A stretch of 64,000 nucleotides of DNA from Vaginimicrobium propionicum (GTDB taxonomy: Bacteria; Actinomycetota; Actinomycetes; Propionibacteriales; Propionibacteriaceae): contig NZ_LT706985.1 of NCBI RefSeq assembly GCF_900155645.1, forward strand, positions 1,116,001 to 1,180,000. Reading direction: 5' to 3'. The stretch's first letter is position 1, and each line of letters begins with the position of its first letter. Shown here one piece after another: positions 17,695 to 28,708 of the stretch. The position numbers and the translations under genes are program-made. Below the pieces are notes generated by a model. That model did not search any database. It saw nothing but the letters and a program-made list of their open reading frames with translations, and was not told the DNA's origin.

Positions 17695-19221
17695 TTACTT
17701 GCCTCCCTGCGACCCAGGAACAGGGTCTGTCATCTGAACGCTAGTCATCGACTGATTCGCTACCGGCTGAACAACATCTGTCAATGGCTTCGGGCAGAAA
17801 CCAAAAATCAGCAGCAACGCGATTAACGGCACTATGACTAAGCGCTCCAAGCCAGTTAGATCGGTGGTTATATGTTTGTTTACCCACACGGTTGGCTCAC
17901 CAGTAAACACCCGTTGATAGGCCCACAGCACATAGACGGCAGCCAACACTGTGCCTAGCACGCCGACCACAACGAACCATGGCACCCGAGCGAAAGCACC
18001 AACCATAATGGAATATTCACCGGCGAAGTTCATCGTGCCCGGCAAACCGAGGGTAGCTAAACCACCAACCAGGAATACCCCGGCCATAAGTGGTGCGACC
18101 TGCGCCACCCCACCGTAGGCATTGATTTCGGCGCTACCGCGACGATTGACCAACATGCCAACCACAAGGAATAGTAGCGCTGAGCTGAACCCATGAGCCA
18201 GCATGTAATACATCGAACCACTCAGCGATGCCGTGGTGAAAGCGAATATACCTAAGACCATAAACCCGAAGTGGCTAATTGATGTGTAGGCCACCAACCG
18301 CAACAAATTCGACGAGGCGATCGCCATTACGGCGCCATAGAGGATCGAAATAACAGCTAACACTAGGACGAAAGTAGCCGCCCATTTTGATGCCTGCGGG
18401 AACATCCCGAGACATAGCCGAATCATCCCGAAGGTGCCGATCTTGTCTAGAACGCCAACCAGCAAAGTGGTGGCGCCAGGATTAGATTGCTCAGCTGTAT
18501 CGGGCAGCCACGTATGCACTGGAACCATCGGCGCTTTCACCGCAAAAGCAATAAAGAAGGCAGCAAATAGCCAACGTCCCAGCGCTCCTTCAGGCTCTAG
18601 TGGAGCAAAGTCGGCAACTAAGAAACTTGGATTTCCAGCCCCAGCAGTCACGGCATAGACGCCGATAACACCAAAGAGCATTACCAGACCGCCAGCTAGC
18701 GAAAAGATCAAAAATTTAATCGCTGCACGCGCGGCTTTTGCGCCACCCCAACCGACGATTAAGAAATACATCGGTATCAACGTCGCCTCAAAGACTACGT
18801 AGAACAGCAGGACGTCTGTTGCCATGAAAACGAAAAGAGCGAAGCTTTCCATAATCAGCACTAGTCCACCGAATACGCCAGCACCCCAACGCGGCCCTGA
18901 TTGGCTGGAACCGTTGGCCTCATCGGGTAACCGCCATTCAGCCAGTAACACTATCGGCACCAGGACAACGGTTAATAGCACCATTGCCTTAGCCATGCCG
19001 TCTAGACCCAACGAATAGTAGGCGCCGATGGACTTAATCCATGGCAGCTGTTCACTCAAGTCGTTCGATCCTTGTAGGAAGAAGGCGGCTAAACCAAGCG
19101 CCAGCGTGACCAGCGAAATGGCAAAAGCCAGATATTTACCAACCCGACCGCGACAAACCAGCGCAATCAAACCACCAATCAGGGGTACCAGACCCAAGAT
19201 AGTCAGTAGTGGGATTCCCAT
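17695..19221 (-). CDS. nuoM: NADH-quinone oxidoreductase subunit M
   Basis: A 508-aa antiporter-like proton-pumping subunit in the distal part of the complex I membrane arm. It shows the conserved ATLIPMYFLIVGWGG, FLIFSLAGGLVMLFG, VKAPMVPVHTWLPDTAEQSN and RLVAYTSISHFGFMVLG segments. The ATG at 19221 has GGGGAGGAGCTG upstream. It lies between nuoL and nuoN with gaps of 14 and 2 bp. Confidence 0.97.
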   Translation of the reverse strand: MGIPLLTILGLVPLIGGLIALVCRGRVGKYLAFAISLVTLALGLAAFFLQGSNDLSEQLPWIKSIGAYYSLGLDGMAKAMVLLTVVLVPIVLLAEWRLPDEANGSSQSGPRWGAGVFGGLVLIMESFALFVFMATDVLLFYVVFEATLIPMYFLIVGWGGAKAARAAIKFLIFSLAGGLVMLFGVIGVYAVTAGAGNPSFLVADFAPLEPEGALGRWLFAAFFIAFAVKAPMVPVHTWLPDTAEQSNPGATTLLVGVLDKIGTFGMIRLCLGMFPQASKWAATFVLVLAVISILYGAVMAIASSNLLRLVAYTSISHFGFMVLGIFAFTTASLSGSMYYMLAHGFSSALLFLVVGMLVNRRGSAEINAYGGVAQVAPLMAGVFLVGGLATLGLPGTMNFAGEYSIMVGAFARVPWFVVVGVLGTVLAAVYVLWAYQRVFTGEPTVWVNKHITTDLTGLERLVIVPLIALLLIFGFCPKPLTDVVQPVANQSMTSVQMTDPVPGSQGGK

Positions 19222-19235
19222 TACAGCTCCTCCCC

Positions 19236-21131
19236 TCAGGCCATCCGGCCGAGGATCAAAACGACGCCAACCAGCGCGGCACCAATCACCATTGCGGAGG
19301 CATAGCTACGTACATAGCCACTTTGCAACTTAGCAAGACAGCCGCCAGCCAAAGTCGAGAGTTTCGCTGAGCCGCGTACTAGACCATCAACCACGTGAGT
19401 GTCTGCACCAGCCACAACATTGACTAGGCCACCGCCGCCACGGACGAATACCAGGTCGTTTAAGTCGTCGGCGTAAAGATCCTTACGACCAGCAGCGACC
19501 AACGGGTTACGGGTAGCGGGTTGCTCATAGGTTACGTCCGTGCGGTAAAGCAGATATCCGACAACCACGCCGGCCGCGACTAGCAACAACGTCACCCAAC
19601 CTTGCCATGGCACATGGAATAGCGAAGCCGGATGCGGCGTCAAACCAGTCACCGGCGCCAGCCAACCTTGAATCCAGTTATTCATCAGGGCGCCCAGCAC
19701 GATGGCCAGCAAGGATAGGCACACCAGCGGAAATACCATTATCGAGCCGGATTCGTGAGGTTGGGCGTCGCGCCAGCGTTTCTGCCCCAAGAAAGTCATG
19801 GTCATCAAACGAGTCATGTAAAAAGCAGTAATGAAAGCACCAATCATGGCGATAGCACCAAATACCCAAGACCGCTCCCAAGCAACGACGATGATGTGAT
19901 CTTTGGAGTAGAAACCTGAGAACCCGGGGAAACCGATAATTGCTAGATAGCCGATTGCAAAGGTGTAGAACGTCCATGGCATAGCCTTCGCTAATCCACC
20001 GAAGTGGCGCATATCCACGTCGTCGTTCATAGCGTGCATTATCGAACCGGCGCCAAGGAACATATTTGCTTTGAAAGCACCGTGGGTTACCAAGTGGAAG
20101 ATGGCGAATACTGCACCGGCAGGCCCAATAGCTGCGGCCAACATCATGTAACCGATTTGGCTCATCGTCGAACCGGCAAGCACTTTCTTAATGTCATCCT
20201 TGGTCGAACCTATCCAAGCACCAAATAGCAACGTGACGGCACCCACAATTGCCACGGCTAATGCAGCTGCATCGGACAACTGGTAGATAGCGCCAGCGCG
20301 AACCACCAGATAAACACCAGCAGTGACCATTGTTGCCGCGTGGATCAAAGCAGAAACCGGAGTCGGACCTTCCATAGCGTCCAATAACCAGGACTGCAAA
20401 GGCACTTGAGCTGATTTACCGCAGGCGGCCAGCAGCAGACAGAACCCGATAATTGTCACCCAGGCCGGCGAGACGGCGGAGATATTGGCGTCTACATCAG
20501 TGAACTTCAAGGAACCGATTTGGGCGAATATCGCGAACATTGCCACAAGCAAGCCAAGGTCGCCAACCCTGTTTACTAGGAACGCCTTCTTGCCAGCCAA
20601 CGCTGCCGAACGGCGGTGCTGCCAGAAACTAATCAGCAGATAGGACGATAAACCGACGCCCTCCCAGCCAAAGAACAACAGCAGGTAACTGTCGGCTAGC
20701 ACCAGAGTCAGCATGGAGGCTACGAATAGATTTAGGTAAGCAAAGAATCTTTTACGTTTCGGGTCGCTAGCCATGTAGCCAATTGAATAGATGAAAATCA
20801 GCGAGCCGACGACCGTTACCAGCATGACGAACAACATGGACAGCGGATCAACAAGTAACCCAAAGTCAAGCGTCAATGAACCGGCTTGTAAGAAAGTAAA
20901 CAGTGGCACCAGCACAGATCTGGAGTCCGGCGCTAAGCCAAACAGTTGGGCAAAGATAACCACTGCGAGCACCAAAGACATCAATATAGATGCCGTACCC
21001 AGCCAGTGCCCCCAAGAGTCAGCAGCTTTACCGGCAAGTAACAGAATCGCGCAAGCAGCTAGTGGGATAGCTATCAACAGCCAGGCGAGGGAGAAAACTC
21101 CTGAGGTTGCGATTATTTCTAGTGGATACAC
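19236..21131 (-). CDS. nuoL: NADH-quinone oxidoreductase subunit L
   Basis: A 631-aa antiporter-like subunit at the tip of the membrane arm. Key segments are YLLLFFGWEGVGLSSYLLI, RVGDLGLLVAMF, QVPLQSWLLDAMEGPTPVSA and KKVLAGSTMSQIGYMMLA. The C-terminal region after about residue 500 should contain the long lateral amphipathic helix and final transmembrane anchor. The GTG start is preceded by GAGGGGGAACGG. It follows nuoK by 10 bp. Confidence 0.97.
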   Translation of the reverse strand: MYPLEIIATSGVFSLAWLLIAIPLAACAILLLAGKAADSWGHWLGTASILMSLVLAVVIFAQLFGLAPDSRSVLVPLFTFLQAGSLTLDFGLLVDPLSMLFVMLVTVVGSLIFIYSIGYMASDPKRKRFFAYLNLFVASMLTLVLADSYLLLFFGWEGVGLSSYLLISFWQHRRSAALAGKKAFLVNRVGDLGLLVAMFAIFAQIGSLKFTDVDANISAVSPAWVTIIGFCLLLAACGKSAQVPLQSWLLDAMEGPTPVSALIHAATMVTAGVYLVVRAGAIYQLSDAAALAVAIVGAVTLLFGAWIGSTKDDIKKVLAGSTMSQIGYMMLAAAIGPAGAVFAIFHLVTHGAFKANMFLGAGSIMHAMNDDVDMRHFGGLAKAMPWTFYTFAIGYLAIIGFPGFSGFYSKDHIIVVAWERSWVFGAIAMIGAFITAFYMTRLMTMTFLGQKRWRDAQPHESGSIMVFPLVCLSLLAIVLGALMNNWIQGWLAPVTGLTPHPASLFHVPWQGWVTLLLVAAGVVVGYLLYRTDVTYEQPATRNPLVAAGRKDLYADDLNDLVFVRGGGGLVNVVAGADTHVVDGLVRGSAKLSTLAGGCLAKLQSGYVRSYASAMVIGAALVGVVLILGRMA

Positions 21132-21141
21132 CCGTTCCCCC

Positions 21142-21444
21142 TCAGTGCTTCAGTTGGTTTTGGTCGTCCACCGAAGCGGAACGCCGAGTACGGAAAATCA
21201 TCATGATAATTGCCAAGCCAATAACGACTTCTGCGGCAGCCACCACCATCACAAAAAACGCTGCTACTTGACCGCCAAGGTTGCCATTGGCATTAGAGAA
21301 GGTCACTAAGGCCAGGTTGGCTGAGTTCAACATCATTTCTATCGACATGAACATGACCAGCACATTTCGACGAATCATGAATGCTAATAAGCCGATGGCA
21401 AACAAGATGACAGATAACACCAGGTATGCGTTCGGGTTCATCAC
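21142..21444 (-). CDS. nuoK: NADH-quinone oxidoreductase subunit K
   Basis: A 100-aa, three-transmembrane subunit of the complex I membrane arm. It carries the essential intramembrane Glu in [18 protein letters not shown] and the second Glu in [15 protein letters not shown]. The start has a CAGGAGCAGTG ribosome binding site and overlaps the nuoJ stop by 4 nt. Confidence 0.96.
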   Translation of the reverse strand: MMNPNAYLVLSVILFAIGLLAFMIRRNVLVMFMSIEMMLNSANLALVTFSNANGNLGGQVAAFFVMVVAAAEVVIGLAIIMMIFRTRRSASVDDQNQLKH

Positions 21445-22331
21445 TGCTCCTGACCATCGCTAGATTCGGAAGTTAACTGCGGGTGCTGCGGATCCGTCAA
21501 GTTCGGATCAGCGAAACGCGCCGCCTCATCGGTGCCATCCAGCTCATCCCAAGCCTCAGCAATCGCTCGACCAGCAGCCAAATGCGCACTGACTAGGCCA
21601 GCAGCCTGTTTCGAGTCGCCACGAACTTTCAAAGTTGGAGACACAGATGTCGGCTCAGCTTGACCGTCTGGAGCTAGAGCCGGATAGTCAATCGAGTTAT
21701 GGCGAGCATAAGACCCAGAGCCTGGACGAGTGCCCGGATGTTTACCGCTAGTTTCAAATTCGCGAATTTTACGGGCTGCCCGAGACCGCTGGTCTTCTTT
21801 CTTAACCCGCGGAGCATGAGTGAGAATCATCGCAGCTAAAACAGCAGTGATTAGCAGTGCCCCAGTAATCTCGAAAGCGAAAATGTAATCATTGAATAGC
21901 AGGTGGGCTAACCCTTCGGTATTACCACCAAATTTATTGTTCGCGGTTTCGATACCTGCCGGATTTGTCACCCGGATACCATCAACAAGTGCGCCGCCCA
22001 CTAGGCATAAGAAACCAAGCGCCCCGATGACCGCTAAGACACGCTGACCACGCAAGGTCTCAACCATCGTATCGATCGAGTCGATACCAATAATCATCAT
22101 CGTGAACACGAAGAGCATCATGATGGCACCGGTATAAACAATGATTTGAGCCACAAATAGGAATGGTGCAGATAGAGAGGCATATAAGCACCCCAAGCAA
22201 ACCATCATGCCCGCTAATGACAACGCCGAATGAACGGGTTTACGGCTAAAAACCATACCCAGGGCTAAGGCTATCGCCAGCGGTGCGAACACCCAGAACG
22301 CTACCTGCTGACCGGTTACTAGAGCTATCAC
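21441..22331 (-). CDS. nuoJ: NADH-quinone oxidoreductase subunit J with long C-terminal tail
   Basis: A 296-aa complex I membrane subunit. The first about 165 residues hold five transmembrane segments, including the conserved [23 protein letters not shown] with its pi-bulge region. The last about 130 residues are hydrophilic (from [19 protein letters not shown] onward), a cytoplasmic extension common in actinobacterial NuoJ and absent from E. coli. Its start and stop each overlap the neighbours by 4 nt. Confidence 0.95.
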   Translation of the reverse strand: MIALVTGQQVAFWVFAPLAIALALGMVFSRKPVHSALSLAGMMVCLGCLYASLSAPFLFVAQIIVYTGAIMMLFVFTMMIIGIDSIDTMVETLRGQRVLAVIGALGFLCLVGGALVDGIRVTNPAGIETANNKFGGNTEGLAHLLFNDYIFAFEITGALLITAVLAAMILTHAPRVKKEDQRSRAARKIREFETSGKHPGTRPGSGSYARHNSIDYPALAPDGQAEPTSVSPTLKVRGDSKQAAGLVSAHLAAGRAIAEAWDELDGTDEAARFADPNLTDPQHPQLTSESSDGQEQ

Positions 22332-22885
22332 GACTGGCTCCGATCTGCGATTGTCTTCTTTCTGGTCTCCATCGTGTCTGGAGTGCCAGTGGCTGGTAAC
22401 CCTAGGAAGTAATCACGCTCATCGTCGCCTAACTGACGTGGATGCGGCGGCTCTTCCATTCCAGGTAGCAGCGGGGCGAGCAATTCGTCTTTGGTGTAGA
22501 TCATGATTTCGCGAGTTCGGTCAGAGAATTTGAACTCATTAGTCATGGTCAAGGCTCTAGTCGGGCATGCCTCGATGCACATTCCACACAGAATGCAACG
22601 CAGATAGTTGATTTGATAGACCTTGCCGTAACGTTCGCCGGGGCTGAAACGTTGCTCCTCAGTGTTATCGGCAGCTTCAACGTAGATTGCGTCCGCCGGG
22701 CAAGCCCACGCGCATAATTCGCAGCCAACGCATTTTTCTAACCCGTCAGGCCACCGATTTAACTGATGCCTTCCGTGATAACGCGGTGCGGTAACTTTCT
22801 CTTTGCCTTTCTCCGGATAACCCTGGGTGAAAGACTTTCTAAACATCGTCCGGAATGAAACTCCGAACCCAGACCAAGCACCCAT
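22328..22885 (-). CDS. nuoI: NADH-quinone oxidoreductase subunit I
   Basis: A 185-aa subunit with two [4Fe-4S] clusters (N6a and N6b) that pass electrons along the peripheral arm towards NuoB. Both ferredoxin motifs are complete: [12 protein letters not shown] and [12 protein letters not shown]. The N-terminal helix ([21 protein letters not shown]) contacts the membrane arm. The ATG overlaps the last base of nuoH. Confidence 0.97.
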   Translation of the reverse strand: MGAWSGFGVSFRTMFRKSFTQGYPEKGKEKVTAPRYHGRHQLNRWPDGLEKCVGCELCAWACPADAIYVEAADNTEEQRFSPGERYGKVYQINYLRCILCGMCIEACPTRALTMTNEFKFSDRTREIMIYTKDELLAPLLPGMEEPPHPRQLGDDERDYFLGLPATGTPDTMETRKKTIADRSQS

Positions 22886-24216
22886 TAGGAATCAACTCCT
22901 TCGCTGCTTGCGCTTATTGTTCGTGACGAAACCTGATCACCAGCAACCACCGAAGCCAGCAATTTATCGCTTAATACGGGGGTCGGGTAAGCGTCGGGCA
23001 ATTCTGCTCTCGCCTCAGCATCAGCTATCGGATCAGCAGCTGGCTCTTCCTTATCACCAGTGAACCAAATGGCCACCAAAACGATGATAAACACCACGAC
23101 TACGGCAGCAATGAAGATTGGGGAAGCGAACCAGCCCTCGCGTCCAGCAACCCGGAAAATAGCAACCAACATCGCCCAAATTAGCGCTATAGGGATAAAC
23201 CACTTCCATCCCAATCCCATGAATTGGTCGTAGCGTAATCGAGGTAGCGACCCACGCACCCACACGAAGAAGAAAATCAGTACCTGCACCTTGAGGATGA
23301 ACCAGATAATAGTTATCCAACCATCATTTAAGGATTCGATACCGCTCAGCGGCCACGGAGCTAGATAACCACCCAAAAATACCGTGGTACAGATCGCAGA
23401 TGTGGTTGCCATATTGATGTACTCGGCCAAGAAGTAAAGGGCATAACGGAAACCGGAGTAGTCAGTTAAGTGACCAGAAACTAATTCGGACTCGCATTCA
23501 GCAAAGTCGAATGGCAGTCTGTTACATTCCCCAAACATCGAAATGACGAAAATGATGAAGCTAGGAATCAGCAGTAAGAAATACCAGCTAGGTAGATCTG
23601 GTGCGGCACCCGGCAACTTTATCCACGGCTCTTTTTGAGCCATGACGATAGAACCCGTCGAAGCCGAACCTGATAGTAGGAAAACTGGAATCAGCGACAA
23701 TCCCATGCACGCTTCGTAGCTAATCACCTGAGCGGTGGCGCGCATCGAACCGAGTAACGAATAAGTGCCGTTAGACGACCACCCGGCGAGCACTACCCCA
23801 TAGAAACCAACTGCCGCCACTGCCAAAATAAACAGCACTGAAACCGGCAAATCAGTAATTTGCAGTCGGGTAGGAATGCCGGCGATGGTCACATTGCCAC
23901 CCAACGGAATTACTGTCCAAACAGTGAAAGCGGCCACAGCTGTCAAAGTTGGTGCTAACGAATAGACGAAAGCGTCAGTGCGTGCCGGGCGGAAATCCTC
24001 TTTGAAGATTAACTTCATACCGTCGCCGAGGGCTTGACCTAGACCTAGCGGGCCGTTCATCGTCGGACCGCGTCTATTTTGCATCCGTCCGATGACACGA
24101 CGCTCGAACCACACATTGAAAATCGTCCAAATCAATAGCAGTGCGAACACCACTATCACCTTAACGATTACCAGCCACACCGGATCGTTGAGCGGGTTGA
24201 GTTCAAAAGGTCTCAT
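22885..24216 (-). CDS. nuoH: NADH-quinone oxidoreductase subunit H
   Basis: A 443-aa heel subunit of the membrane arm that forms much of the quinone chamber. Conserved loops are visible: [39 protein letters not shown] and [18 protein letters not shown]. After the last transmembrane segment there is a hydrophilic tail of about 65 residues ([20 protein letters not shown] onward), as in other actinobacteria. It overlaps nuoG by 4 nt. Confidence 0.97.
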   Translation of the reverse strand: MRPFELNPLNDPVWLVIVKVIVVFALLLIWTIFNVWFERRVIGRMQNRRGPTMNGPLGLGQALGDGMKLIFKEDFRPARTDAFVYSLAPTLTAVAAFTVWTVIPLGGNVTIAGIPTRLQITDLPVSVLFILAVAAVGFYGVVLAGWSSNGTYSLLGSMRATAQVISYEACMGLSLIPVFLLSGSASTGSIVMAQKEPWIKLPGAAPDLPSWYFLLLIPSFIIFVISMFGECNRLPFDFAECESELVSGHLTDYSGFRYALYFLAEYINMATTSAICTTVFLGGYLAPWPLSGIESLNDGWITIIWFILKVQVLIFFFVWVRGSLPRLRYDQFMGLGWKWFIPIALIWAMLVAIFRVAGREGWFASPIFIAAVVVVFIIVLVAIWFTGDKEEPAADPIADAEARAELPDAYPTPVLSDKLLASVVAGDQVSSRTISASSEGVDS

Positions 24217-26585
24217 GCCTGGCCTCCTACGAGGTTTAGCTGCACGCTGTCACCAGGTGCGGCCTGCAAGGTTTGCGTGACGCGGGCGCCAGAGTTTTGC
24301 GGCAACCACACCACATCGTCAATCATCGTTTCGATGATTTGCGCTGGCGCTGCCAACTGGCCGTTATCAGTTGCCACCGCAACCATTTGACCGGCGGTTA
24401 CGCCGTATTTCTTTGCGGTAGCAGCAGACATTCTCACTACTGCGTTTGGGGCGGTAGATTTCAGGGCGTGGGCGCCGTCTAGGCTGCGGGAGTCGTCGAT
24501 AGCCAAATGCCAGGACGCAAGAATCAACCCGTCACTAGAACCGTTAGCCGACTGATCCGCAATCATTTCAACCCGGGCGCCGCTCCAATCGGCGATTTCG
24601 TCATAACTAGCTTTTGCTTGAGCGGGCGAGCGGAAACCGAGGTCAGATTCCATCGCGTCAGCAAGAGCCGCCAACACCCTAACGTCACTCATTGGGTTAG
24701 TGCGGTGATCTATCACCTGGTTAACATGACCCAAGCGATGCTCCCAGTTGATTAACGTGCCGTATTGTTCCTCAAGTAGGCAGACCGGGAAAACTACATC
24801 AGCGTACTGGCTGACATCGCTTAATCTCCGCTCCAAACTGACCACGAAAGACTTATCCAAAGCCTGTTTCGCGACAGCGACCTCCGGTAAATCTGCCACC
24901 TCTAAACCGCCCAGGACTAGGGTTTTTACCTTACCGTCTGCGGCTTGCTGCAAGATTTGTTTGGTGCACAGGCCAGTCTCGGCAGGTAAGGATTCCACAC
25001 CCCAGGCTGCTTGTAAATCAACTCTGGCGCCAGCATCGGATACTGGACGCCCACCCGGCAACAGATTCGGCAAACAACCTGCTTCAATTCCAGCAAGCTC
25101 ACCGCTTCGCCTGGGTATCCAGGCGAATCTGGCGCCGCGTTGGCCAAGGCTAACTAGCTGCTGAAGTGCTCCAGGAGCCGAGCTTAGCCGCTCCCCCGCT
25201 AGCACGATAGTATCGGCATCCAACTCAAGATTTTCCAGTGCTTTCGCTTCCTGACCAGGCACACTAGCTATCAGCTCGGCGTTCAATTTCTGATTACCAC
25301 GGCTCAAATAAGGAGCGATAGCTCTAACTTTCGTGTGATTCTTACGTACGGCTTTGCGTAGCCTCAGGAATACCATTGGGCATTCTTCTTCTGGCTCGAA
25401 ACCAACCAGCACTATCTGCCTAGCATGCTGCAAATCGTTGTAGGTCACCGAGTCAGCAAGAGTTTTACCGGCCACTTCCGCAGCCAAGAAACCCAACTCG
25501 TCTACGCCATATGGACGAGCTCTAAAGTCAATGTTGTTGGTGCCTAAGACGACGCGAGCAAAACGCGAATAGGCGTAAGCATTTTCTAAGGTCAACTGAC
25601 CGCCCGGCAACACGCCAACGTCTTGACCGCCAACTTTTAGACCGGCTACTGCACGATCTATCGCTTCCGGCCAGCTAGCGGGCACTAACTCGCCATCCAC
25701 GCGAACCAAAGGCGTGGTCAGGCGGTCTTCACCCCTACCCGAGTAGAAACCGAAACGCCCCTTGTCACAGCTCCATTCCTCGTTGATCTCAGGAGCATTG
25801 CCAGCCAATCGACGCTTCACCTGGAAGTGTCGATGGTCAGTGCGCAGTTGGCAGCCCGCAGCGCAATTCTCACAAGTGACCTGAGTCGAAACTAGGTCGA
25901 AAGGACGCGCTTGGAAACGGTAGTCTGCGCTTGTTAAAGCACCAACCGGACAAATCTGGATGATATTGCCGCTGAAATAAGATTCATAAGGTTTGGTCTG
26001 ATAATTAGCAATCTGGCTTAACGCACCCCGCTCTGCCAGAGAAATGAAATCATCGCCAGAAATTTGGGTTGAGAACCTTGAACAACGCTGACAAAGGACG
26101 CAACGTTCACGGTCGATAAGCACGTTTTCCGAAATGTGAATGGGTTTCGGATAGGTGCGTTTAGCCCCTTCATATCGCGATTGGCCTGGGCCAAACGACA
26201 TCGTCTGATTTTGCAGCGGGCACTCGCCGCCTTTATCACAGATCGGGCAATCCAGCGGGTGATTGATGAGCAAGAACTCCAACATGCCGGACTGGTGTTT
26301 GGCTACTCGCTGAGAACTAGCCGCTGTTTCAACGACCATATTCGGCATCGCCTGCAAAGCACACGCTGGCTGAGGTTTCATGGCTCGTCCGTTGCCGGCG
26401 TCCGGAACTTCCACTACACAAGCCCGGCAGCAGGCCACCGGATCTAGCAGCGGATGATCACAGAATCTAGGGATAGCTATGCCGTTTTCTTCGGCAGCGC
26501 GAATCACCAAGGTGCCTTTAGGAACCGTCACCTCGCGTCCGTCGATGGTGAAAGTCACCGTGTCAGGTTTGACGTCCGTACTCAC
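24213..26585 (-). CDS. nuoG: NADH-quinone oxidoreductase subunit G
   Basis: A 790-aa iron-sulfur subunit of the peripheral arm. In order: an N-terminal [2Fe-2S] ferredoxin domain (CDHPLLDPVACCRACVVEV), the His/Cys cluster motif (HPLDCPICDKGGECPLQNQ), two [4Fe-4S] motifs (CVLCQRCSRF and CPVGALTS), and a CxxCxxxC motif (CENCAAGCQ) with a later Cys (WSCDKGRFGF) that would hold the off-pathway N7 cluster. A degenerate molybdopterin-oxidoreductase-like domain follows, without cofactor function. It overlaps nuoF and nuoH by 4 nt. Confidence 0.97.
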   Translation of the reverse strand: MSTDVKPDTVTFTIDGREVTVPKGTLVIRAAEENGIAIPRFCDHPLLDPVACCRACVVEVPDAGNGRAMKPQPACALQAMPNMVVETAASSQRVAKHQSGMLEFLLINHPLDCPICDKGGECPLQNQTMSFGPGQSRYEGAKRTYPKPIHISENVLIDRERCVLCQRCSRFSTQISGDDFISLAERGALSQIANYQTKPYESYFSGNIIQICPVGALTSADYRFQARPFDLVSTQVTCENCAAGCQLRTDHRHFQVKRRLAGNAPEINEEWSCDKGRFGFYSGRGEDRLTTPLVRVDGELVPASWPEAIDRAVAGLKVGGQDVGVLPGGQLTLENAYAYSRFARVVLGTNNIDFRARPYGVDELGFLAAEVAGKTLADSVTYNDLQHARQIVLVGFEPEEECPMVFLRLRKAVRKNHTKVRAIAPYLSRGNQKLNAELIASVPGQEAKALENLELDADTIVLAGERLSSAPGALQQLVSLGQRGARFAWIPRRSGELAGIEAGCLPNLLPGGRPVSDAGARVDLQAAWGVESLPAETGLCTKQILQQAADGKVKTLVLGGLEVADLPEVAVAKQALDKSFVVSLERRLSDVSQYADVVFPVCLLEEQYGTLINWEHRLGHVNQVIDHRTNPMSDVRVLAALADAMESDLGFRSPAQAKASYDEIADWSGARVEMIADQSANGSSDGLILASWHLAIDDSRSLDGAHALKSTAPNAVVRMSAATAKKYGVTAGQMVAVATDNGQLAAPAQIIETMIDDVVWLPQNSGARVTQTLQAAPGDSVQLNLVGGQA

Positions 26586-27928
26586 CGCTGGCCTCCCTCA
26601 ACGCTAATCGTCTCGCGCCGGTACTCCGGAAAATAGAGACTGGCTTCGTAGGGGAATAATTCCCAAGCCGGAGTGTGATAGCCGGCTTCAAACTCCGAAC
26701 GGAAATGCTTGATTGAGCTGGTGATATTGGCAACAAAGCCGTCTGCCAAAGTGCAGAAACTCTTCATCGAGACGTTGTCACAAATATCTAGCAACTTGTC
26801 TACGTCACCTTCTTGACCTTTGCCAGCCTCAAGGTTACGTAGCGTCTGCACTAGCCACCAGCTGCCTTCACGGCAAGGCGTGCATTTACCGCATGACTCG
26901 TGCTTGTAGAACTCCGTGTAGCGCAAACATGCCCGAACTACCGAAACCGTTTCGTCATAGGTTTGCAGCGCTTTGGTCCCTAGAATCGACCCCTTGGCTG
27001 CAACCCCCTCATAATCCATGACGGTATCAGTGTCGTCGGCTGTCAAAATCGGGGTCGAAGAACCACCTGGGGTAAAGAATTTCAGTTGGTGCCCCTGACG
27101 AATACCACCAGCCAATTCTAATAATTTTCCGTACGTGATACCCATTGGCGCTTCGTACTGGCCAGGGTATTTGACGTGACCAGACACCGAATAAATAGTG
27201 GAACCAGGAGACTTCTCTGACCCCATCGCCCGATACCAATCGACTCCGTTAACCAAAATAGTTGGCAGGGAACAAATCGACTCGGCGTTATTTACCACTG
27301 TCGGGCAGGCGTATAAACCGGCGACGGCGGGAAAAGGTGGACGTAATCTTGGTTGACCACGACGTCCCTCTAACGAATCCAGTAGAGCAGTCTCTTCACC
27401 GCAGATATAAGCACCAGCTCCAGCGTGAATAGTTAGATCCAAGTCGTAGCCGGAACCCATAATATTTTTGCCGAGATAACCTGCATCATAGGCTTCACGC
27501 ACCGCCGCTTGTAGCCGGCGAATAACGTGCAAAACTTCGCCACGCACATAAGCGAAAGCGTGATGGGCGCCCACAGCTTTACAGGCGATAATGGCACCCT
27601 CAATCAGGGTGTGTGGGGTGGCCATCAACATCGGCACATCTTTGCAAGTACCCGGCTCTGATTCGTCACAGTTGATGACTAAGTACTTCGGGTTCGGGTT
27701 ATCTTTAGGAAGGAAACTCCACTTGACGCCAGTCGGGAACCCTGCCCCGCCTCGGCCGCGCAAGCCAGCGGCTTTCACCATATTCGTAACGTCTGACCCG
27801 TCCATCGCTAGAGACTTGCGGGCACCTTCATAACCACCGACCGCTAAATAACTGGATAACTTCCAGGATTCAGGCTGATCCCAGTGGGCAGAAAGCACCG
27901 GAGTTAAAGTGTCTACACTCTCGCTCAC
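26582..27928 (-). CDS. nuoF: NADH-quinone oxidoreductase subunit F
   Basis: A 448-aa subunit that binds NADH and FMN and holds cluster N3, the electron entry point of complex I. The FMN/NADH site segments GRGGAGFPTGVKWSF and GAYICGEETALLDSLEGRRG are present, as are the cluster ligands ESCGKCTPCREG and the downstream Cys in KSFCTLAD. Coupled to nuoE and nuoG by 4-nt overlaps. Confidence 0.97.
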   Translation of the reverse strand: MSESVDTLTPVLSAHWDQPESWKLSSYLAVGGYEGARKSLAMDGSDVTNMVKAAGLRGRGGAGFPTGVKWSFLPKDNPNPKYLVINCDESEPGTCKDVPMLMATPHTLIEGAIIACKAVGAHHAFAYVRGEVLHVIRRLQAAVREAYDAGYLGKNIMGSGYDLDLTIHAGAGAYICGEETALLDSLEGRRGQPRLRPPFPAVAGLYACPTVVNNAESICSLPTILVNGVDWYRAMGSEKSPGSTIYSVSGHVKYPGQYEAPMGITYGKLLELAGGIRQGHQLKFFTPGGSSTPILTADDTDTVMDYEGVAAKGSILGTKALQTYDETVSVVRACLRYTEFYKHESCGKCTPCREGSWWLVQTLRNLEAGKGQEGDVDKLLDICDNVSMKSFCTLADGFVANITSSIKHFRSEFEAGYHTPAWELFPYEASLYFPEYRRETISVEGGQR

Positions 27929-28683
27929 TTCTCGGCCTCCTTCTCTTCGCGGCTCGCCTTAATAGCAGCAGCCTCTTCAAGAGTGGGCGCGTGCCAGCCG
28001 TTTTCTTTCGCAATTTTTAACCCACGCAAGCTGGCTTCACCAGCGCTGGGACCCTCATCAGCTAAGCCATCGTTGAATCCGGCTAGAACTCGCTCGTTTT
28101 CTTTAAAAGTACGAATCTTTGGTCCTCGGGTGGAATGTACCTCACGCGCGGCACGCAGATCTTCGATTAATTTATCTGCCTTCGCCGGAGTCATTTGATC
28201 CATGAACTCCCAGTTGACCATCACCACAGGAGCAAAATCACAAGCCGCATTACATTCGACACGTTCTAGGGAGAACTTACCGTCACTAGTCGTTTCACCC
28301 TCGTCGATACCCAACTTATCCTTCATCTGGTCGAGTAGGGCATCACCACCCATCACTGCGCACAATGTCGTGGTACACACACCAATGTGGTATTCGCCGG
28401 CTGGCTTGCGGTGATACTGGGTATAGAAGGTAGCAACACCGTTGACCTGCGCCTCTGGCAAGCCAAGAAGTTCGGCACAAATCTTCACCCCGGCATGCGA
28501 AATATAGCCGTCTACTGACTGAACCAGGTGCAACATCGGCAACAGTGCAGACCTAGCCATTGGATAGCGCGCCATGATCTCGCGCATCTCAGCGATGGTC
28601 TCCTCGCCGATATTGGTCTGCTCAGTGCTGGTGTCAATACGCGCCGAGTCATCATATTTCGACACGAATTCGTGGCCACTCAT
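27925..28683 (-). CDS. nuoE: NADH-quinone oxidoreductase subunit E
   Basis: A 252-aa thioredoxin-fold subunit with the [2Fe-2S] cluster N1a beside NuoF. The four ligands are in VCTTTLCAVMG (C-x4-C) and ECNAACDFAP (C-x3-C). The ATG at 28683 follows GAAGGAGCAAGCG, a far better start than an in-frame ATG 42 bp upstream that would overlap nuoD. The Glu/Lys-rich C-terminal tail (about 60 residues) is longer than in E. coli. Confidence 0.96.
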   Translation of the reverse strand: MSGHEFVSKYDDSARIDTSTEQTNIGEETIAEMREIMARYPMARSALLPMLHLVQSVDGYISHAGVKICAELLGLPEAQVNGVATFYTQYHRKPAGEYHIGVCTTTLCAVMGGDALLDQMKDKLGIDEGETTSDGKFSLERVECNAACDFAPVVMVNWEFMDQMTPAKADKLIEDLRAAREVHSTRGPKIRTFKENERVLAGFNDGLADEGPSAGEASLRGLKIAKENGWHAPTLEEAAAIKASREEKEAEK

Positions 28684-28708
28684 CGCTTGCTCCTTCTTAG
28701 GGCACTCA

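Noticed and set aside
20791-21309. 172-codon open frame on the plus strand opposite nuoL/nuoK
   Set aside because: Antisense to well-supported complex I genes; composition reflects the complement of membrane-protein codons.
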